A stretch of DNA of 64,000 bases from Bryoerythrophyllum caledonicum (lineage: Eukaryota > Streptophyta > Bryopsida > Pottiales > Pottiaceae), in contig OZ020520.1 of the NCBI GenBank assembly GCA_963971425.1, forward strand, positions 28,365,535 through 28,429,534. The letters run 5' to 3'. Positions 11,809-24,259 of the stretch are shown here, one piece after another (the stretch's first letter is position 1; every line of letters begins with the position of its first letter). The position numbers were made by a program, and so were the translations under genes. The notes under the pieces are model-generated. The model searched no databases, was not told where the DNA came from, and worked only from the letters and a program-made list of their open reading frames with translations.

Positions 11809-12530
11809 TTTGTAATATAAAAACTACATTAAAATGGTTGGACTAATGCGTTGCAAAGCATTAGCTTGAGTTTTTGGGTGTGACAGATTTGCATTTGTGT
11901 GTTGCAATTTGTGCTCTTGATTACAAATTTGGCGTTCAAAATATTTTTTGAGTTAAGCACTAAAAGATTGAATTGTAAATTATAAGTTGTAAACTTGGAG
12001 TGCAAAAGTTGTGAAGTTGGAGTTGTGATCTTGGAGGTTGGCATACAAAGTTGGAGTTGCAAAATTGCATATTCGAGTTGTGGAGATTGAAATTACAAGT
12101 TTTGAGGAGAGATTGTAATTGCAAATTGAGTTTGTGGGTGTGAGAAATTTGAGATTGCAATCGCAAATTGAGTTTGTGGGTGTGTGAAATTGAGATTGTA
12201 ATTGCAAGTTGAGTTTGTGGGTGTGTGAAATTTGCATTTGTGTGTTGCAATTTGTGCTTATTCAAAATAAATTTGGAATTCTTGATTACAAATTTGACGT
12301 TCATAACATTTTTGAAATTTCATGTTAAAATGCAAAAAATCTAAAACCTAGTCTATTTTTTTCTATTCTTTTCTATTACATTATTAAAATTCATGCATAG
12401 GTTTCAAAGACATATTTATATTTTATGTAGATTGTTGTTACCTTTCTTTTTTTATATTTTGTGAAATAAACTACATTAAAATGGTTGAACTATTGCGTTG
12501 CAAAGCAAGCGCCAACTGCTAGTTTTAATC
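11809..12530. repeat. Duplicated AT-rich repeat block with a ~50-bp minisatellite
   Basis: The segment ACTACATTAAAATGGTTG followed by GCGTTGCAAAGCA occurs at about 11824-11860 and again at about 12470-12510. A second pair (TTGCATTTGTGTGTTGCAAT) lies at about 11888 and 12231. Between them a unit of about 50 bp containing GAGTTTGTGGGTGTGTGAAA repeats three times (12120-12235). The final boundary ...CAACTGCTAGTTT has a CTAGT-like end after a small hairpin (TTGC...GCAA), so a Helitron origin is possible but unproven. Confidence 0.6.
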
Positions 12531-13613
12531 TAAAATCATAAGGCGTGTTCATGGATTTGATATGTTACTCAAGAAAACACATTGTTTGCAAAAAACATTC
12601 CAATGTAGAGTTGTTTGCCTTCATTTCTCATACATAAGTAATACCATTGGATGAAGACTTTGGAATTTTGATTGGGTCAAATGACATACTTAACTGAATC
12701 TGGACTATGCAAAGTCCAAAAATTATGACCGTTGATCACATCTCCTGCGATTTGAGAAATCTCGGGATGATTCTAGTGCAATTTAACCGGAGACCTCCCG
12801 ATGATGCGTTCGGTCCGAAAGCCAAAATTCATTGAATTTTCTAGATTTAGCTAAATGATGTTGACAACAACTAAGTTGTAGTATTAAAGGCTCTTTGAAT
12901 ATGATAATTTCAATGACTACTTCACCAAGTAATGGAAAAATATTTCCATGAAATCATTTTTTTTACTCTCCTCTCCGAATTAACTCTACATAAACCTTAC
13001 TTTTGATTCATTTTTGTGTTTCACACCAACGATTATCATATGGGCCCGACTACAATAGCTACACAACAACTTTGGCAGACATTAATACATTTTTAAAGTC
13101 CGAATAATTTACTTGGTTGATGTTTCATAAATTCTAAGCCAATTATTCCCAATTGTATAAAATTTCTGGAAATTTTATTGAAAAAAATTATAAATCTTGA
13201 AGGGTGGAACTCTTTTTTTGTTATTCCTTTTAAGAAAATTTGCTGTCTCGAAGGTTGTCAAGGTACAACGGTAGTCCAACTCGTGTACACAGACAGATAC
13301 TGTACGTACTCTTCATCCGTTCATTATGGATGAATGATTATCGTCGTCAGGCGAAACCCTAAGGTCTTCGTACCCTGAACCAACAGCGTATTTAAAACCG
13401 ATAATATCTTGCCCGTGCATACATTTCATTCCCTACATTCCGTAGAATTTGGGATATTGGCTGTTGTGTGCGTAGTGACGGATTTTGGGTCGGACGCTTA
13501 GATAGTCGATCCCAGCGGCAGCAGAAGCTCTTTTCTGCGCTCGAGTCGCTCCTGCGTCTGCGCCATCGCCAGCTCTCCGCTGTGCTTCGCTTCGTCGTTG
13601 CGTTGCAGTCACC
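12531..13613 (+). promoter_or_regulatory. RPS18 upstream region and 5' UTR
   Basis: No other gene is seen. The proximal part (about 13380-13613) has an AT-rich TATTTAAAA motif at about 13388 and then GC-richer sequence consistent with the 5' UTR, leading to CACCATGG at the start codon. The transcription start is inferred, not seen. Confidence 0.4.
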
Positions 13614-14590
<977 letters not shown>

Positions 14591-14990
14591 AGAGATTTCC
14601 ATCTGTTGTCTGGAGGGTATTGTTAATGACCCTTTAGAAAGTACAGACTAAATGAAGCCCGATTCCCTATTTTTCGCACTCCACGTACCACTGTTTTCGC
14701 AAGGTTGTTTGCATGAATGAGAACATTTGTCAGTTCGTATTTTGGGAAGCATCTTGTGTCCCAAGGATGATTATTGCACATTGGTTGTGTGAAATTATTG
14801 CTGATCGCAAGCGCTTGATCTGAAATTTTGAGGATGCCCACCATTGTTTTAAAGATGTTACTAGTAACGGGTTGTTAAGAAGTGTAACGAACACTATCAG
14901 TGCTACCAATTCCTTGTTCTAGCATCAAAACATCATTAAATCAAGGTGCCTTGTTATTTAAGATGCAAGACATCATCAGTTCAAGGTGTC
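14591..14990. other. RPS18 3' flank
   Basis: Contains the 3' UTR region. No other supported feature apart from two loose copies of an AAGACATCATCA/AAACATCATTA motif near 14925-14985. Confidence 0.4.
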
Positions 14991-14994
14991 TTGA

Positions 14995-15545
14995 CCGCAT
15001 GGATTGAAATATTATAGTGTTTCAAGTAGAAAAAATGGTTCATCTTCATCCCTTGTGAGTGAATCAGCAGACTTTGACTACTCTTGTGTCACACAAGGCT
15101 TTGACTACTCTTGTGTATCAAAAGTTTTGTGACACACAAGGTCTAAACTTTTTATCATGTTGATGAGGATGTTAACTCCTTGTACATCAATTTTTAGAGC
15201 CAGAGAAGGGGTGTAGCATATTCAAAAACATTGTGCAACATGTGGAGGTTCAAAATGTGCCAATTCACGTTTTTTTTTGGTTGCAAACCAAACATTTTTA
15301 GAATGATAATCTTAGCAATGGATAAGAAGGTTTACACCACATCTTGTAATAGAAAAAATAAAACTGTGGGAACGAAGATTTTTTGGTTCCTTGCTTGACA
15401 ATGTGTGGCAATGTGTGAATTTTTTTGACATGGGATAAAATGATTTTTTTCACTAAAGACAAGAAATGTTTTTTTTGCTAGTATTGGAAATCTCAAATTT
15501 ACTAGAGTGTCTTAGCAAAAGTTTTGAAGTTGCTCAACGTGCCTC
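14995..15545 (-). repeat. Interspersed repeat R1, copy A, first part (split by CACTA)
   Basis: Reverse-complemented, this matches 62560-63120 over several hundred bases. Shared stretches include TTTGAATATGCTACACCCC, GAGATTTCCAATACTAGCAA and CACATTGCCACACATTGTC. The match stops at 15545 and resumes at 19576, exactly where the CACTA element sits. The repeat class is unknown and no coding capacity is recognised. Confidence 0.8.
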
Positions 15546-16434
15546 GACTATAAGAAACCTGTGTTTTTTGTAACGTGTTGAAAAACATGCCTGAACGTCA
15601 AAAAGAACTTGTTGTTACGTCAATGTTGATGTCACCTAAAATCCGTCTACATGAACAAGCAAAAAACGTCCAAAAATTTGTCGTAACATGGTTGTCAACA
15701 TCTTGACATCCAAATGAACATGGCCTGAAAAGTATTGGAAAGGGCTCCACGTGGAGGGGGCCCATTTCCACATCAGCAATGTTTGCCTTTGGGCAGCGCC
15801 AAGCAAGATTTTTTTTCATCCAACTCTATTTTGAGCGGGCAATGACGTGGAATTTAATATTTGCTGACTTGGACCCTCAAATTTATGACGTAGATAGTCC
15901 ACATCAGCTGACGTCATGGTTTTAGGATAAATTTCATCCACATAGGGTTGTTACTTTTGACGTTTGTTTTGACATGCTCATGTTGTTCATGACATCAATC
16001 CTGACGTTGGCGCGTTTCGCCCATATGTTGTCATTGACATTTGTCATGCTAGAATCCATGTTTACTTGAACATCCTCTTTATTTATGCAAACATTTATCT
16101 AAACATGCACTTAAGAAATTGCTATTCTATGTCACGTTCTCTTAAACGGGGGATGATCGTGTTACAATGTCAATGGAGACGTGCAACACTGTCAGCGCTG
16201 ATGTGTGAGATGAACATGCCATCGATGTGGCTTTCACATTCCTGGTAACATGAATCGTGGTCAACCATGGAATACCGTTGTTGTATTTATTGCGTGCAAC
16301 AACACAAAGCATCCTATATATCCTCGTGGTCTACTAATTTTAAGTATGACATACAAAGTCTATCTCATCTAACGTGATAAAAAAAGGTTAGATACTTTTT
16401 AGTCACCTTTGATTCAACCTGTGAAGGTTTGGAT

Positions 16435-16575
16435 AGACTAGTTGGCTTTGGTGTTGGGCCTTTGTTTTCTGCTCCCTTAGCCGTTTGCTTCGTTGCCTTC
16501 GTAGCTTGTGAGGTCTTCGTAGTACATCGTGGGCGGGTTGATGGCTCACCCGGTGCTTCAATCTCGTCCTACAAG
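16435..16575 (-). pseudogene. Exon-like fragment inside the CACTA element
   Basis: Minus-strand open segment preceded by a plausible acceptor (TTGTAG). It reads a Lys/Thr/Pro-rich stretch (DEIEAPGEPSTRPRC, then KTSQATKATKQTAKG). Composition alone suggests a basic linker or nucleolar-type tail. The parent gene is not recognised. It could equally be part of the element's own gene. Confidence 0.3.
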
Positions 16576-18599
16576 AGTTCAATAGGATGACATGTTAGAG
16601 TACATACTTGCATCAATTCTAGAGCTCAATGAATTGAGTGTTTTTAATTATATGGAAACACAACATCTACCATCCATATAGGCTAATAAAAGAACTTGGC
16701 TATAAAAATGAACGCATTTAGAGAACACAACTATTCGTAAAGTAAATTAGAGATACTGCCCCCGTCCTCATTAACATTACAAACTGTTATCTATGACATT
16801 AAAAAAGTCATCAAGATTGATGGGAGGTTGTCAAGTCGAAGACTCTATTTCTGTATGCAATTTGTGCAAACACAAGTGTTAAACATGAACTTGAAAATTT
16901 ATCAGCAACAGTTTAGAAGGTAAGGAATGGTTGAACATGAACCTAAAATTTTGTTATCTTCTGGCACCCCATATCTTCACAATGCACAATCATAGCAATA
17001 CCTACTAAATGCAACATTCACTTGCAAAAAAATATCAACTACTAAAGGTACAGTGCTAGTTCCAGCTTTTACTAATCCACCCAAAAATGCATATGTTTTT
17101 CGTCAGATTCTATGGATAGTTTAAACTTGCAAATATTTTAACACAAGATGAACATGTTGCTTTCCAAACTAGAAGTCTTATTTAAGGTAATATATGTAGG
17201 AATGCAATAAAGCAACGTGATTATTTTGGCCCTAAGAACATTTTGCTCACTCTGTCAAAATCAGTGCATATTGCCAATTTGAAACAAATAACTTATTTGA
17301 GCTTCATAACACTCTTGTAAAGGAAGAGGTGGCAGCCTTTGGGCTAGGATTTACCACTTACATTTCACTTGACGTCAAACTGAACAACATCGTGTCTAGC
17401 TATGCGTCTTACACATCTACAATAAAAACAAAACGAACTGATCAGAGATTTGAAGATCTGTTCACCTCATGTGCAACTTGCTCCGCAAGCTGCATCGCAT
17501 GTGGTTTCAGCAGCTACTTCATCCAAGAATTAGCATGCCTCCGATTTGCAGAGTTTGAGCATCTGACATGGCAAAAATAAATCTTCAAATATGCATCTTT
17601 AAAAGTGGGTTACGAGGTCGAACTGATTGAGAATATATTAAATATACCTCTAGTTCTAAGCAAGAAGTAGCTACAACAAACTAAGGGTTATCATATAGCT
17701 GCAAACATCTGGGCAGGTGAAGCAGCTCCTCCAAAAAAATGGTCTCCATTAAGCTACTTTGTCATGCACCATTACCAAAGCTTTTGCTTTTGAGCGAGAG
17801 AAAGTTGCGTTTAAGGGTTTGGAATTTGAAAATACAGGAGGCAGTTGTAGCCTCAACACTGCTAGAACTAATTTCAATATGCCACCAATTTTGCAGAGCT
17901 CCTAGAATTTTTGGCAAACAATAACAAGTAATCAGTGCCCCTCGTGCAAAGTTTCCGAGAACAACATAACGATACAAAAATTAGTTACCAAGCTTATCTG
18001 CTATTAAGATTAAGAGATACAAAATCAAGAAAAGAACAAAACAGTATGCCTAACAAACATAATCATGCCTAGCCAACAAAATGATATTGAGAGCATCAAA
18101 AATACCATGTAGAACGCAACTTGAACGACTCAATGTTTAGCTACGCGTTTTATGAGGCATCAATTCAAACGGACTCAGTGTCTAGCTACGCGTATTATGA
18201 GACATCCATTCAAACGGACTCACTGTTGCAAAACCAAAAATCATAAGAACGGACTGTCCCTGCAATAAAGGATCTTACTCTGTGCATACCTATATACACT
18301 CTTTTGAGCAAATTCTTCCTCCAAACCAACAGGCAAACATTTTCATATACTTCCCAACACAACTGAACTAGAGCTCAAGTTGCAGCTCAAATGCAACCAC
18401 ATGGAAAACACACCCCAAAAATCATAGAAGAAGCTTGACGAAGAACTCGATAAACACCATCACAATAAACCCCAACGCTGTCCGGATTGCCACCTTCGAG
18501 AACTGTGCACGCACACTACCAACCACAAAACCCATCCAAAAATCAAAACCCTAATCCTTGAATTTCAAACTCTACTATAACACGAAGCATGTACAGTTC

Positions 18600-18710
18600 G
18601 TTGGGCATGACTATGGGTGTTGGTTTATTTTGTACCTAAGGGATCAAACTTATGGCAGCACTTGACGACCTAGATGTTGTCCTTGGTGAAGGCCATGGCT
18701 CTACAACCAA
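18600..18710 (-). pseudogene. Short coding-like remnant inside the CACTA element
   Basis: A minus-strand frame starting at an ATG reads MAFTKDNI, a stop, then VVKCCHKFDPLGT. The pattern suggests a mutated start exon of a gene carried by the element. The family is not recognised. Confidence 0.25.
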
Positions 18711-18775
18711 ACCAAACAATCTCAAGATTCCATAACTAAAATGTCAAAAGGTGCCTACGCAAAATTCAAGAAAAT

Positions 18776-18966
18776 CCACTACAAATTCAATGAGAATTTT
18801 AGCAATTGAAGGGTGGAAGATTGCAAAACCTTTCAAACCCACTACAAATTCAATGAGAATTTTAGCAATTGAAGGGTGGAAGATTGCAAAACCTTTCAAA
18901 CCCACTACAAATTCAATGAGAATTTTAGCAATTGAAGGGTGGAAAATTGCAAAACCTTTCAAACCC
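18776..18966. repeat. Three 63-bp tandem repeats
   Basis: Three nearly identical 63-bp units (each starting CCACTACAAATTCAATGAG), period constant, in the right part of the CACTA element. They stay open in both strands because 63 is divisible by three, but nothing suggests they are translated. Confidence 0.92.
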
Positions 18967-18969
18967 TAG

Positions 18970-19085
18970 CAATAGCGCCTTCTCTTGCCAAAACCCAACT
19001 TCAATCTTTGAACGCGCCTTCTCTTGCCAAAACCCAACTTCAATCTTTGAATGCGCCTTCTCTTCTCAAAACCCAACTCTAGTTT
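18970..19085. repeat. 39-bp tandem repeats, about three copies
   Basis: Units beginning GCGCCTTCTCTTGCC and containing CCCAACTTCAATCTTTGAA are repeated head to tail, the third copy diverging. They directly follow the 63-bp array in the CACTA element. Confidence 0.85.
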
Positions 19086-19575
19086 TGTGACGAGGATGAA
19101 GAAGAAGAATTAGGTGTTTAAAGAGAAGGTGGAGGAGAAGAATTGGTGCACATTGTGATGGTGATGGTGGAGGTCTGTGGTTGTGTTTGTCCGCCAATGC
19201 TCGCAAAGTCAACGTTTCCACACAAGCAAATTTTGCCTACCTTTGTAGACAAGCTGTCCAATTTCTTAGATTCTGGCTTTTGGATAGTGGGCAACAGTCA
19301 TTCTATAGTGAAAATAAATGCAGTGGCTGACGTGGACATCCCTTGTTTTGTATGACATTGCACTCTGACGTGACCACGTTTCTTTTTATGTCACCAAAAA
19401 CGTGCATGTCTATAGTGACATCAGCACGTTTCGCCTTTAACAAGAAAACATTAGATGCAATGTCAAACTAAATTCGAGGTATTGAAGGAATTTTTTGACT
19501 AACGCCTGACGTCACAAAAAACACAACACGTAACAGCCTTGACAACACCAAAAACATGGTTTTCTTATAGGGCCC

Positions 19576-19850
19576 CACTCGACAATTGTTTCTTTAAGAT
19601 GACATAACTTTTTTTCTATAAGTCCAATGAGAATAAAAATAAACTCCCACGTACCTCTTGTCTGCTTGCATCTTTGTACAAAATTTTATGAACTCCAAAT
19701 ATAAATTGCAACCATGGGAACGTGCCTAAGATTTGCAAACGCTCACCTGAGGACTTTTTCAATTTAGGGGTTAAGAATTGGCTTGATTATTCCTTTGCAC
19801 TCTATGTTAAATTCCAAGAACTCAAGGACCTTCGATTCATAATCTAGAAT
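19576..19850 (-). repeat. Interspersed repeat R1, copy A, second part
   Basis: Continuation of the repeat split by the CACTA element. It is the reverse complement of about 62390-62565 and shares GTACCTCTTGT, TTGCAACCATGGGAACGTGC and GACTTTTTCA..TTAGGGGTTAAG. Confidence 0.78.
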
Positions 19851-20113
19851 AGCCATGTAAGACCGGAGAAGAGTGCCCTATATGTTCTGGCATAAATGGA
19901 TAGATCTATCAAACCATGTTCCCAAACGTTAGGAGGTCCCCTAACAACTTCAAATAGCACCTCCAAAAAGGTGTGGAGTTTGTTAAAAGTCCAATTTTGT
20001 GTTGAGATTCATTTTTTTCTTCCAAGCTCAACGTCTTCTTTTATTATGGTCAACTTGACTTCGAACACGGACTCTGGCATCTTTCCACTAATACGTATTA
20101 GGTCACCGGCCTG

Positions 20114-20182
20114 AGGAGGCTGGTTATTGCAAAAGGACGAGTCGTGGGAGCAACAAGTCTTTTTGCAATAACTAGCCTCCTT
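20114..20182. ncRNA. Candidate miRNA-like fold-back
   Basis: Left arm 20114-20140 (AGGAGGCTGGTTATTGC...) pairs with right arm 20157-20182 (...GCAATAACTAGCCTCCTT), with about two mismatches over 24 bp and a loop near 16 nt. The geometry fits a plant miRNA precursor. It could also be a tiny fold-back transposon. No expression evidence and no recognised miRNA family. Confidence 0.3.
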
Positions 20183-22057
20183 GGCCAATTAACGTACGTA
20201 ATCGGTCAGGGACTACCGTCGGATTGGCACAACGGCCAGGATTTGTCTAAAAATAATTATTTATCTGATGTGTTTTTTGTCTTCAAATTTGCATTGTCGG
20301 ATGAAGTCGATCAACCATTGGGATGATGCGCGTGTATTCAAGTCGCAATAATGTCATCGTGCGCAAATTGAGACCGCTTGGGTCTAAGTTGCACGTTGAC
20401 TATCATCATTACATGGATCCTATAGTTTGGGCTGTTGGATGGTTGATGATCTATGGTGCGTGTGCATTGATAAATTTTGGCATGTTGGGACATGAATGTC
20501 TTGAGAGTTTGATTCTGGCCATTGGATAGAGATGCAATTTGCGGTTAGATTTGAGAGTTGGAAAAAATGTGCACGTTGTACGTTGCCAGTGTCAAATACT
20601 TGGGCCGGTTTAGATCTACGATGCATATTAGTTTTGATTTTTAGGGTTTATGTAGAGCTGTTGGATCTAGATCTTGGGGATCCTGGGAGTTGTACATACA
20701 CCTTAATCTTGGATATAGGTTTTTATTTTTGCTTATCGTATTGATTGTTCGCTCTCACTATTGTCTATGATGTCTCTCTACTTTGTGTATTTTGCTCCTA
20801 TTTTGCATAGTGTTTGAGAGTAGACACATGTGATGTGCTCTTCTTTGCACGTAGTGGTGGAGAGTGGACCCATTTATTATGCTCTTGTTTGCGCATAGTG
20901 CTAGAGATTGGACGCATGCTGGATTGTTGGTGGAATTGCATCTGTTGTTGGTGCAATCGGAAAGGTTGTAGTGTCTTAATTTGTTTGACTTTGCGGAACC
21001 TTGCAAAATGTTACAATATTCATTTTTATGTTGCTTCTTTTAATTAATGCTTTATATTTTTTCTAACCTGCGTTTCTTGCATGCTATAGTCTGTGAAGAA
21101 TGAGATAGGAAGTTCTTTGCCTTTCTGCTTATGAAGAAGGCGCTCACTCCCTCGTGTTTGGTAATTGGTGTCAAAATGCAGCTAGTATAGGCATCTAGTG
21201 TGCTCTGAGTTTACGATGGATAATGGAGTGTCATAGAAGGCTTGCGACAAACCTCCTGCGGCATAATATCTCTGGCATTTTTTGTTAAGCTTTTTCCTCA
21301 CGAATTCTTGATAGTGATATGTCATCTTATTGTGTGCGTTTTTGAAGTGCACTCAACTTTAAGCTCTTTTTTTCAAATTATTTGTTGTCTGATTGTGTTG
21401 TTTTGCAATGTAGGGTGTCGTATTGAGAAATGAGTCAATCTTGTTGATCTTGTGCGAACTGTGGTGCAAATGAGGTCTAGTGCTCTCTATTTTTTGGAGA
21501 TTAGGATTGGATTGATTGTATCGAAGTGATTTCTGGATCAAATCGAGTAAACCTGTGGAATTTAGGATTAGTTTGAAGTGATCGGGGTGGATTGTAGTTA
21601 ACTTTTCTTGTACGTCTTTCTTACTTATTGTTTTCATTATTTTTGTGGTTTTACAAGTTTTTCTTAATGGTTGTCTCTGATTCTATAGTAGATCATGGTT
21701 TTGATTTTTTTGAAAAATTGTTTGTTGTTTGTTTGTGTTGATCACATGGCGTGTGATTTTGAATTTGCAATCTTTTTTTTGTTTCTCTTGTTGATTTCGA
21801 TGTCTTTTTATCCAAGTCTTTCGGATGTCGTCTTCAAGAGTGCATGGTCAATTGATGGCAATGCGTAGCGTCCATTTTGTTCAGTCTTTGTTGCCTCAAA
21901 CCTTTTTGTCATTGATGTGTAGTCCTCTTTCTATGTGGGCTGTTACAAAGAAAGTGAAAGAATGAATGCCTAGTCTAAAAAGTAGAAAAAGTGAAGTCAA
22001 AGAGAATGTAAGTATGTTGAAGTTCTAAGTCTGTCTCATGCTTGTGAGGTTTCTGTT
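20183..22057. other. Intergenic sequence with no recognised gene
   Basis: Several short open frames without motifs. Parts (20320-20760, GGTTTAGATCT, TTGGATCTAGATCTTGG) look like decayed retroelement or UTR sequence but cannot be assigned. Confidence 0.3.
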
Positions 22058-22423
22058 TTGCTTGGTCAGGTTGTATGTCAGGTTCATATTTTACCTAGAT
22101 TGGTTGCATGTCAGATTGATGTTGTAGATGCATGTTTAGTTCCTAAAGTCGATGCATGTCTAGTTGATTCTTGTATAGACAAAAGAGGATTGAATGAGGT
22201 TGACCATTATTTGTGGAATCTTAGTCTTCCTCTTATTCCTTTGCATGATGATGTTGGGTTGCTGAATATTGTTGTTGCTTCTATCATTGTGAGTGATAGT
22301 AGTGATTGTGGTATGGAGAATGATGTCTCTACTGCGCCCGTATGTCAACCGTCTAGATTCATTCTTCTTGATCCAGCTAAGGTGAAAAGAGTGAAAGTGG
22401 GAAAAGCAACAATTGGGCGATGA
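22058..22423 (+). CDS. Unrecognised 121-codon ORF
   Basis: An open frame rich in Val, Asp and Cys, with a twice-repeated DACLV motif at the start. It has no known domain, signal peptide or clear promoter. It may be a decayed fragment of a retroelement polyprotein or chance. No splice partner was found. Confidence 0.2.
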   Translation: MLGQVVCQVHILPRLVACQIDVVDACLVPKVDACLVDSCIDKRGLNEVDHYLWNLSLPLIPLHDDVGLLNIVVASIIVSDSSDCGMENDVSTAPVCQPSRFILLDPAKVKRVKVGKATIGR

Positions 22424-22699
22424 ACCGTTTGAATATGTAGAGGGGTGAGGTGGAGAAGCTATTAACTCAAATTGAGCAAATGTTGTATTTTGAATGTGCT
22501 TCTCTGCTTCTAGAGTTCTTTCTTTATGTTTGTAACAATGGCGAGAGGTATCCATTTGGATCCATTCAAAATCTCCATGAGTCTTCCAACCACATTTTGC
22601 AAAATGCATGAGTGCGTATTGTGGAGACGAGGGTGCATGAATAGCCCTTTTGCATAGAAACAAATCCCTTCTTCTTGGAGGTCAATGAAGCAGTGGCTG

Positions 22700-22948
22700 C
22701 AGGGTTGTTCTGACGCCCGTCCGTCCGGTAGTGTCCGTCCGTCCGGCTGTCTGCCCGATAGAGGCTGTTGTTCGTCCGATAGAAAATATTCTAGAATATT
22801 TTGGTATATTCGAGTATATTAGTATAGATTTGGAGCATATTGTGTGGAATATTCTAGGCATCTCTCCGGTAAGGGTGTTGTCCATCCTGTTCGATTGTCC
22901 GTCCGTCCGTTGTCTTTGGGCCCCTGTCCGTCTATGTAGACAACCCTG
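22700..22948. mobile_element. hAT-family MITE, 249 bp
   Basis: Ends are CAGGGTTGT and ACAACCCTG. Flanking 8-bp direct repeats are AGTGGCTG (22692-22699) and AGTGGTTG (22949-22956), one substitution apart. Tandem CCGTCCGTCCG motifs lie just inside both ends. The terminal sequence and these subterminal motifs are shared with the 9.9-kb element at 36046-45910, so both should be mobilised by one transposase. Confidence 0.9.
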
Positions 22949-22956
22949 AGTGGTTG

Positions 22957-24259
22957 CATCAATGGAGAAAAGTTGTGACTTAAGCGTTAATAAACCAAGA
23001 AGTAAGCCAAAGTGTCTTAGCTTTGAGGAGGAGAGCCTAATTTTAACCACCCTTTCCATTTGGTTCTCAACAACCTTGGGTTTTTTAAGAGGATCTTATG
23101 GTTCAACTTTCCTCAATACATAATCAACGGCAGCAAGGAAATGCACCACTGCAGATATCAAGATTTTTGGCACGCATTGGATGGAGAAGGGTGGCCTTTG
23201 TTGAGTAAGTATTTTACTTGATTCTTTATTGCATTACAATGGTTTTTTCAATCTAATTTGGTTCTTTTTGTTTTATCTAAGTACAATGAGCGCACTTCTA
23301 AGAATTATAGAGTTAGCTGAGGGTTGCTTCTTAGGTTGCAAATCGCCGCTGGATGTTGGGGCCCTTCTTGTTGGTTTGGTGAAGCCGACTGAAGCTTGTT
23401 TCCTGTTTTTGCTAGGGTGTTGCCTTTCAAGGTTAGTTTGCTAGCCGTAGAGCAACGTATCTGTGCTTGAGCAGTGAGTGATCATTGACTTTTTCTATGT
23501 GCGTGTGATGGAGTAATACTATGTGTGGTGTTTTTGTGATGAGAGAGGGTAGTGCGTGATAGGTGAGTGTTTAGTCTATGGGCTCTAACACGTGATTTTT
23601 GTGACTGCTTTCTAACGTCTAGGTCATCTTGTTGCAAGCTATGTAATGTGATACTGCTGTGCGTGTTGCAAGTGTGAGGGAGGGGGTAGATGCTCAGCAA
23701 AATAGACAATAAACAAGCATAGTGTAGAGTGTAGAAAGTATCTGAGCTTAGAAGATGGCTGTTGTTGTGGTACGAGCTTGTGCTGATCGTCTTCGCAATG
23801 TTGGATGGCTTGGTGGCTGGATCGGGGTGGGGAGGGCTTAGTGAGAGATTGCAGATCTTGTTTCTGTGGTCTAGATCTAAGTCAGATCTCGTTGTTCAAT
23901 GTGTCTAGTGCTCTCAGACTATGCACCAACACAATATTGCTCCATTTCTGCTATATGCCAACACACGCTCGCTTTCAGTCCTATGCATCACCACATCAGT
24001 GTGCTCGCTTTCAGATCTCTCAACGCATAGTTCTAGTGCACTACCACGTTTTCCCACGAGCTGATTGGATCTAGATCTGGAGCACTTCCCAACACACAGT
24101 CTGCTTCCGGAAATCTCCTGTGGTCTCAGATCTACAGCAAACGAGGGCTCCTCAACAAGTCCAGCCACATCTTACTGCTTGTGGGTGTTAGAACTGAGCC
24201 TAAGTCCTCCTCCCCTCACCAGCAATTTCGGAGCTCACTCGTTCCTCATTCCTCTCCTA
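22957..24259. other. Intergenic sequence
   Basis: No gene recognised. The stretch 23880-24180 repeats CTCGCTTTCAG and AACACA motifs loosely and leads into the Tc1 pseudogene. Confidence 0.3.

Larger units (their letters stand above)
15546..19572. mobile_element. Degenerate CACTA (En/Spm) element, 4027 bp
   Basis: The ends read GACTATAAGAAACC (left) and, reversed, CCCTATAAGAAAACC (right), one base each from the usual CACTATAAGAAA terminus. Flanks are CTC (15543-15545) and CCC (19573-19575), a 3-bp target duplication with one substitution. Comparison with the unsplit paralogue at about 62560-62585 gives the same insertion point. Subterminal zones carry scattered ACGT-core motifs (TAACGTGTTG, TGACGTCA) as expected for CACTA transposase sites. 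I found no intact transposase. Confidence 0.82.

Noticed and set aside
12456-12530. A third Helitron 3' end (CTAGT after a small hairpin)
   Set aside because: The hairpin is only four base pairs, and no matching 5' end or second copy with the same terminus was found.
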